DNA of 64,000 nucleotides, taken from Ruminococcus sp. XPD3002. GTDB taxonomy: Bacteria; Bacillota; Clostridia; Oscillospirales; Ruminococcaceae. Of this stretch, positions 62,314 to 64,000 are shown in pieces. The stretch covers positions 1 to 64,000 of the forward strand of contig FPJT01000010.1 of NCBI GenBank assembly GCA_900119535.1, in the 5' to 3' direction. Made by a program: the position numbers and the translations under genes. Below the pieces are notes generated by a model, which did no database searches, was not told where the DNA came from, and was given only the letters and a program-made list of their open reading frames with translations. Each line of letters begins with the position of its first letter. Position 1 is the stretch's first letter.

Positions 62314-64000
62314 ATGAATGAGAAAAATGAAGCAAGCATTCTCTTCCCGTATTATGAGGATACGGAATACAAACAGCTTTCAGAGTCCGCTTGTCACGAC
62401 CTCGGACTCGATACCCTGTGCAAAACTCTTTCAAACGATCCGAAAGAACAAAGCCTTATCATGAATATCCTTTCAAATATGACCTCCGATCCCCGTGTTG
62501 CGGAGTTCAGACACGAGGTCTTCAAGGATATTCTCAGGCTTCCGCGCCTGAGAGAACGCCTTACCGAGCTTTTTGAAAGAATAGAGTTCATAAGGAATTT
62601 CAGCACCGTACATAAGGAATACGACGAGAAGCTCGGTCTTTGGCATCTCCTGCACCGACTCGATGAGCTTAATGACTATATCTGCTGCGTCGAAGCTATG
62701 AGAGAATGTCTTTCGGATGAGGATATCCGTTCGGCAGGTCTTAAAAAGTTCAAGGAGCATATCGACATCCTCTATGAGGATTCCTGCTTTGAAGCAATGA
62801 AAAAGGATATTGCCGAGCTAAAGGAAAAATCCTCAGCAGTTCAGAGCGTTACCCTCGGAGTAAACGTTAATCAGCGCTTCGAGGCTGTAAGTATGGGACT
62901 TATCTCCGTAAATGACAAACCGTTCAAAAAGTCGGGAATCGTCAGCAATTTTGCAGACGCTCTCGCTTCAAAGGATAAGATTCACAGCGGTACGGACTGG
63001 GACGGCGATATGCACTATCATCAGGTGGAAAAACAACAGAGCAGCAAGGCTGCGGAATTTATCGAAAGACTTGCAGGTTTTTCCGCTGTAAGAAGCAATC
63101 CGTTTATGGACGCAAGAGTAAGAGCCACAGTTATCAGCGCTCCCGACAGTGACGGCGTAAGCAACTCCACTTTCTATCTGGATAATATACTTAATAAAGT
63201 TCTCGATACCCTTGTGAGAAAGCTTCGCGATACTCTCACAAAATACGCAAATATCACTATACTCAATATATCTCAGGTGATCCCCGAATACATATACTAT
63301 ATAAAGTCAGCCGAATTTATAAGCAGATGCACCGAAAAGGGATTCACTTTCTGCGATCCTGTTATTTCCGATAACGATGCATCCATGCAGGCAAAAGGAC
63401 TCTATAACCTGAAGCTTGCTGTTAACCATGAAAGTATGGCTGATATAGTTCTCAACGATCTCGATTTCGATACAGAACATACCGTTTACATCCTGACAGG
63501 CGCTAACCGCGGCGGTAAAACTACCATAACTCAGGCTGTGGGACTTATGTTCGTTCTTGCTCAGGGCGGTATCTCCGTTCCTGCTTCGTCATTCTCATAT
63601 AATCCCGTTGACTGCATCTACACTCACTTCCCTGCCGACGAGGATAAAACTATGGACCTCGGCAGACTCGGTGAGGAATGTGTAAGATTCAAGGAGATAT
63701 ACTCCGCCTGCACAAAAGACAGCCTTCTCCTTCTTAACGAGACCTTCTCGACCACTTCTTTCGAGGAAGGCTATTACATCGCAAGGGATTCCGTAAAGGC
63801 TATACTCCGGAAGCAGATACGTACTATTTATAACACTCATATGCATAAGCTTGCCGCCGATGCAGAAGAAATGTCTGCGGAGGACAGTCCCGTAAAGGCT
63901 TCCTCTCTGATAGTCAGAAGCGAGGACGGCGTAAGGTCCTTCAAAGTTGAGGTCGCAAGGCCCGAGGGACTTTCATACGCAAGAGATATTGCCGAAAAGT
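62314..64000 (+). CDS. MutS-related ATPase, partial (runs off window)
   Basis: At least 562 residues, open at the right end. The C-terminal ATPase has Walker A ILTGANRGGKTTITQAV, an ABC-like region TMDLGRLGEECVRF and Walker B LLLLNETFSTTSFEEG. The long helical N-terminal region matches the lever/clamp of MutS-like proteins, but there is no mismatch-recognition domain, so it is a MutS-family paralogue rather than MutS itself. It follows the glycerophosphodiesterase by 25 bases, with AAAGGATG upstream. Confidence 0.82.
   Translation, partial: MNEKNEASILFPYYEDTEYKQLSESACHDLGLDTLCKTLSNDPKEQSLIMNILSNMTSDPRVAEFRHEVFKDILRLPRLRERLTELFERIEFIRNFSTVHKEYDEKLGLWHLLHRLDELNDYICCVEAMRECLSDEDIRSAGLKKFKEHIDILYEDSCFEAMKKDIAELKEKSSAVQSVTLGVNVNQRFEAVSMGLISVNDKPFKKSGIVSNFADALASKDKIHSGTDWDGDMHYHQVEKQQSSKAAEFIERLAGFSAVRSNPFMDARVRATVISAPDSDGVSNSTFYLDNILNKVLDTLVRKLRDTLTKYANITILNISQVIPEYIYYIKSAEFISRCTEKGFTFCDPVISDNDASMQAKGLYNLKLAVNHESMADIVLNDLDFDTEHTVYILTGANRGGKTTITQAVGLMFVLAQGGISVPASSFSYNPVDCIYTHFPADEDKTMDLGRLGEECVRFKEIYSACTKDSLLLLNETFSTTSFEEGYYIARDSVKAILRKQIRTIYNTHMHKLAADAEEMSAEDSPVKASSLIVRSEDGVRSFKVEVARPEGLSYARDIAEK

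Overview
The window looks like a chromosome segment from a gut or rumen Ruminococcus-type Oscillospiraceae bacterium. The evidence is a moderate GC content, strong AAAGGAG-type ribosome binding sites, sigma-A promoters, and several secreted proteins carrying dockerin and cohesin-like modules, a hallmark of cellulosome-forming ruminococci. No database search was possible, so family names come from motif recognition alone.

Layout. 1-11.1 kb is core chromosome: a DUF2461 protein, a CPCC cysteine-rich protein, a five-gene surface-glycan operon (ABC exporter plus glycosyltransferases), birA, a uridine-kinase-like gene, a GNAT acetyltransferase, and tRNA-Met and tRNA-Glu genes. 11.14-32.88 kb is an integrative element inserted in the 3' end of tRNA-Glu, bounded by 26-bp direct repeats (11136-11161 and 32854-32879). 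It carries a tyrosine integrase, an excisionase-like protein, ribbon-helix-helix-like proteins, a replication-type ATPase and a 1.6-kb repeat array. It also has a degraded restriction-modification cluster (two incomplete cytosine methyltransferase reading frames, a GIY-YIG nuclease, a frameshifted MORC/MutL-like GHKL ATPase), a P-loop kinase-methyltransferase pair, several small enzymes, and two tRNA operons. 32.9-35.1 kb is a second, scarred island with a diverged copy of the kinase-methyltransferase pair. 35.1-64 kb is chromosome: acyltransferase, lipoprotein, dockerin/SH3/transglutaminase protein, a repeat surface protein, prfB, a double-dockerin protein, two BspA-type leucine-rich-repeat proteins, a Ca2+-type P-ATPase, a cohesin-dockerin protein, tRNA-Thr, FeoAB, a LytTR two-component system with a tiny target ORF, a flavin reductase-rubredoxin protein, a membrane-domain glycerophosphodiesterase, and a partial MutS-like gene.

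The most interesting content is the pair of tRNA operons in the element. Each has the order promoter, short leader ORF, intrinsic terminator, XRE/HTH gene, tRNA array; the second continues into a DRB0094-type RNA ligase. The leader ORFs are packed with codons read by the very tRNAs encoded downstream. Leader 1 (36 aa) is dense in Tyr, Glu, His and AGY-Ser codons and its operon encodes tRNA-Tyr, -Glu, -His and -Ser(GCT). Leader 2 (49 aa) is dense in Gln(CAG), Phe and Cys codons and its operon encodes tRNA-Gln(CTG), -Cys, -Phe and -Gln(TTG). The inference is a ribosome-mediated attenuator that senses loss of particular charged tRNAs, switches on replacement tRNAs and, in operon 2, an RNA ligase. 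This could be a mobile defence or recovery system against tRNA-cleaving toxins or phage-triggered anticodon nucleases. The sequence shows the arrangement; the function is untested.
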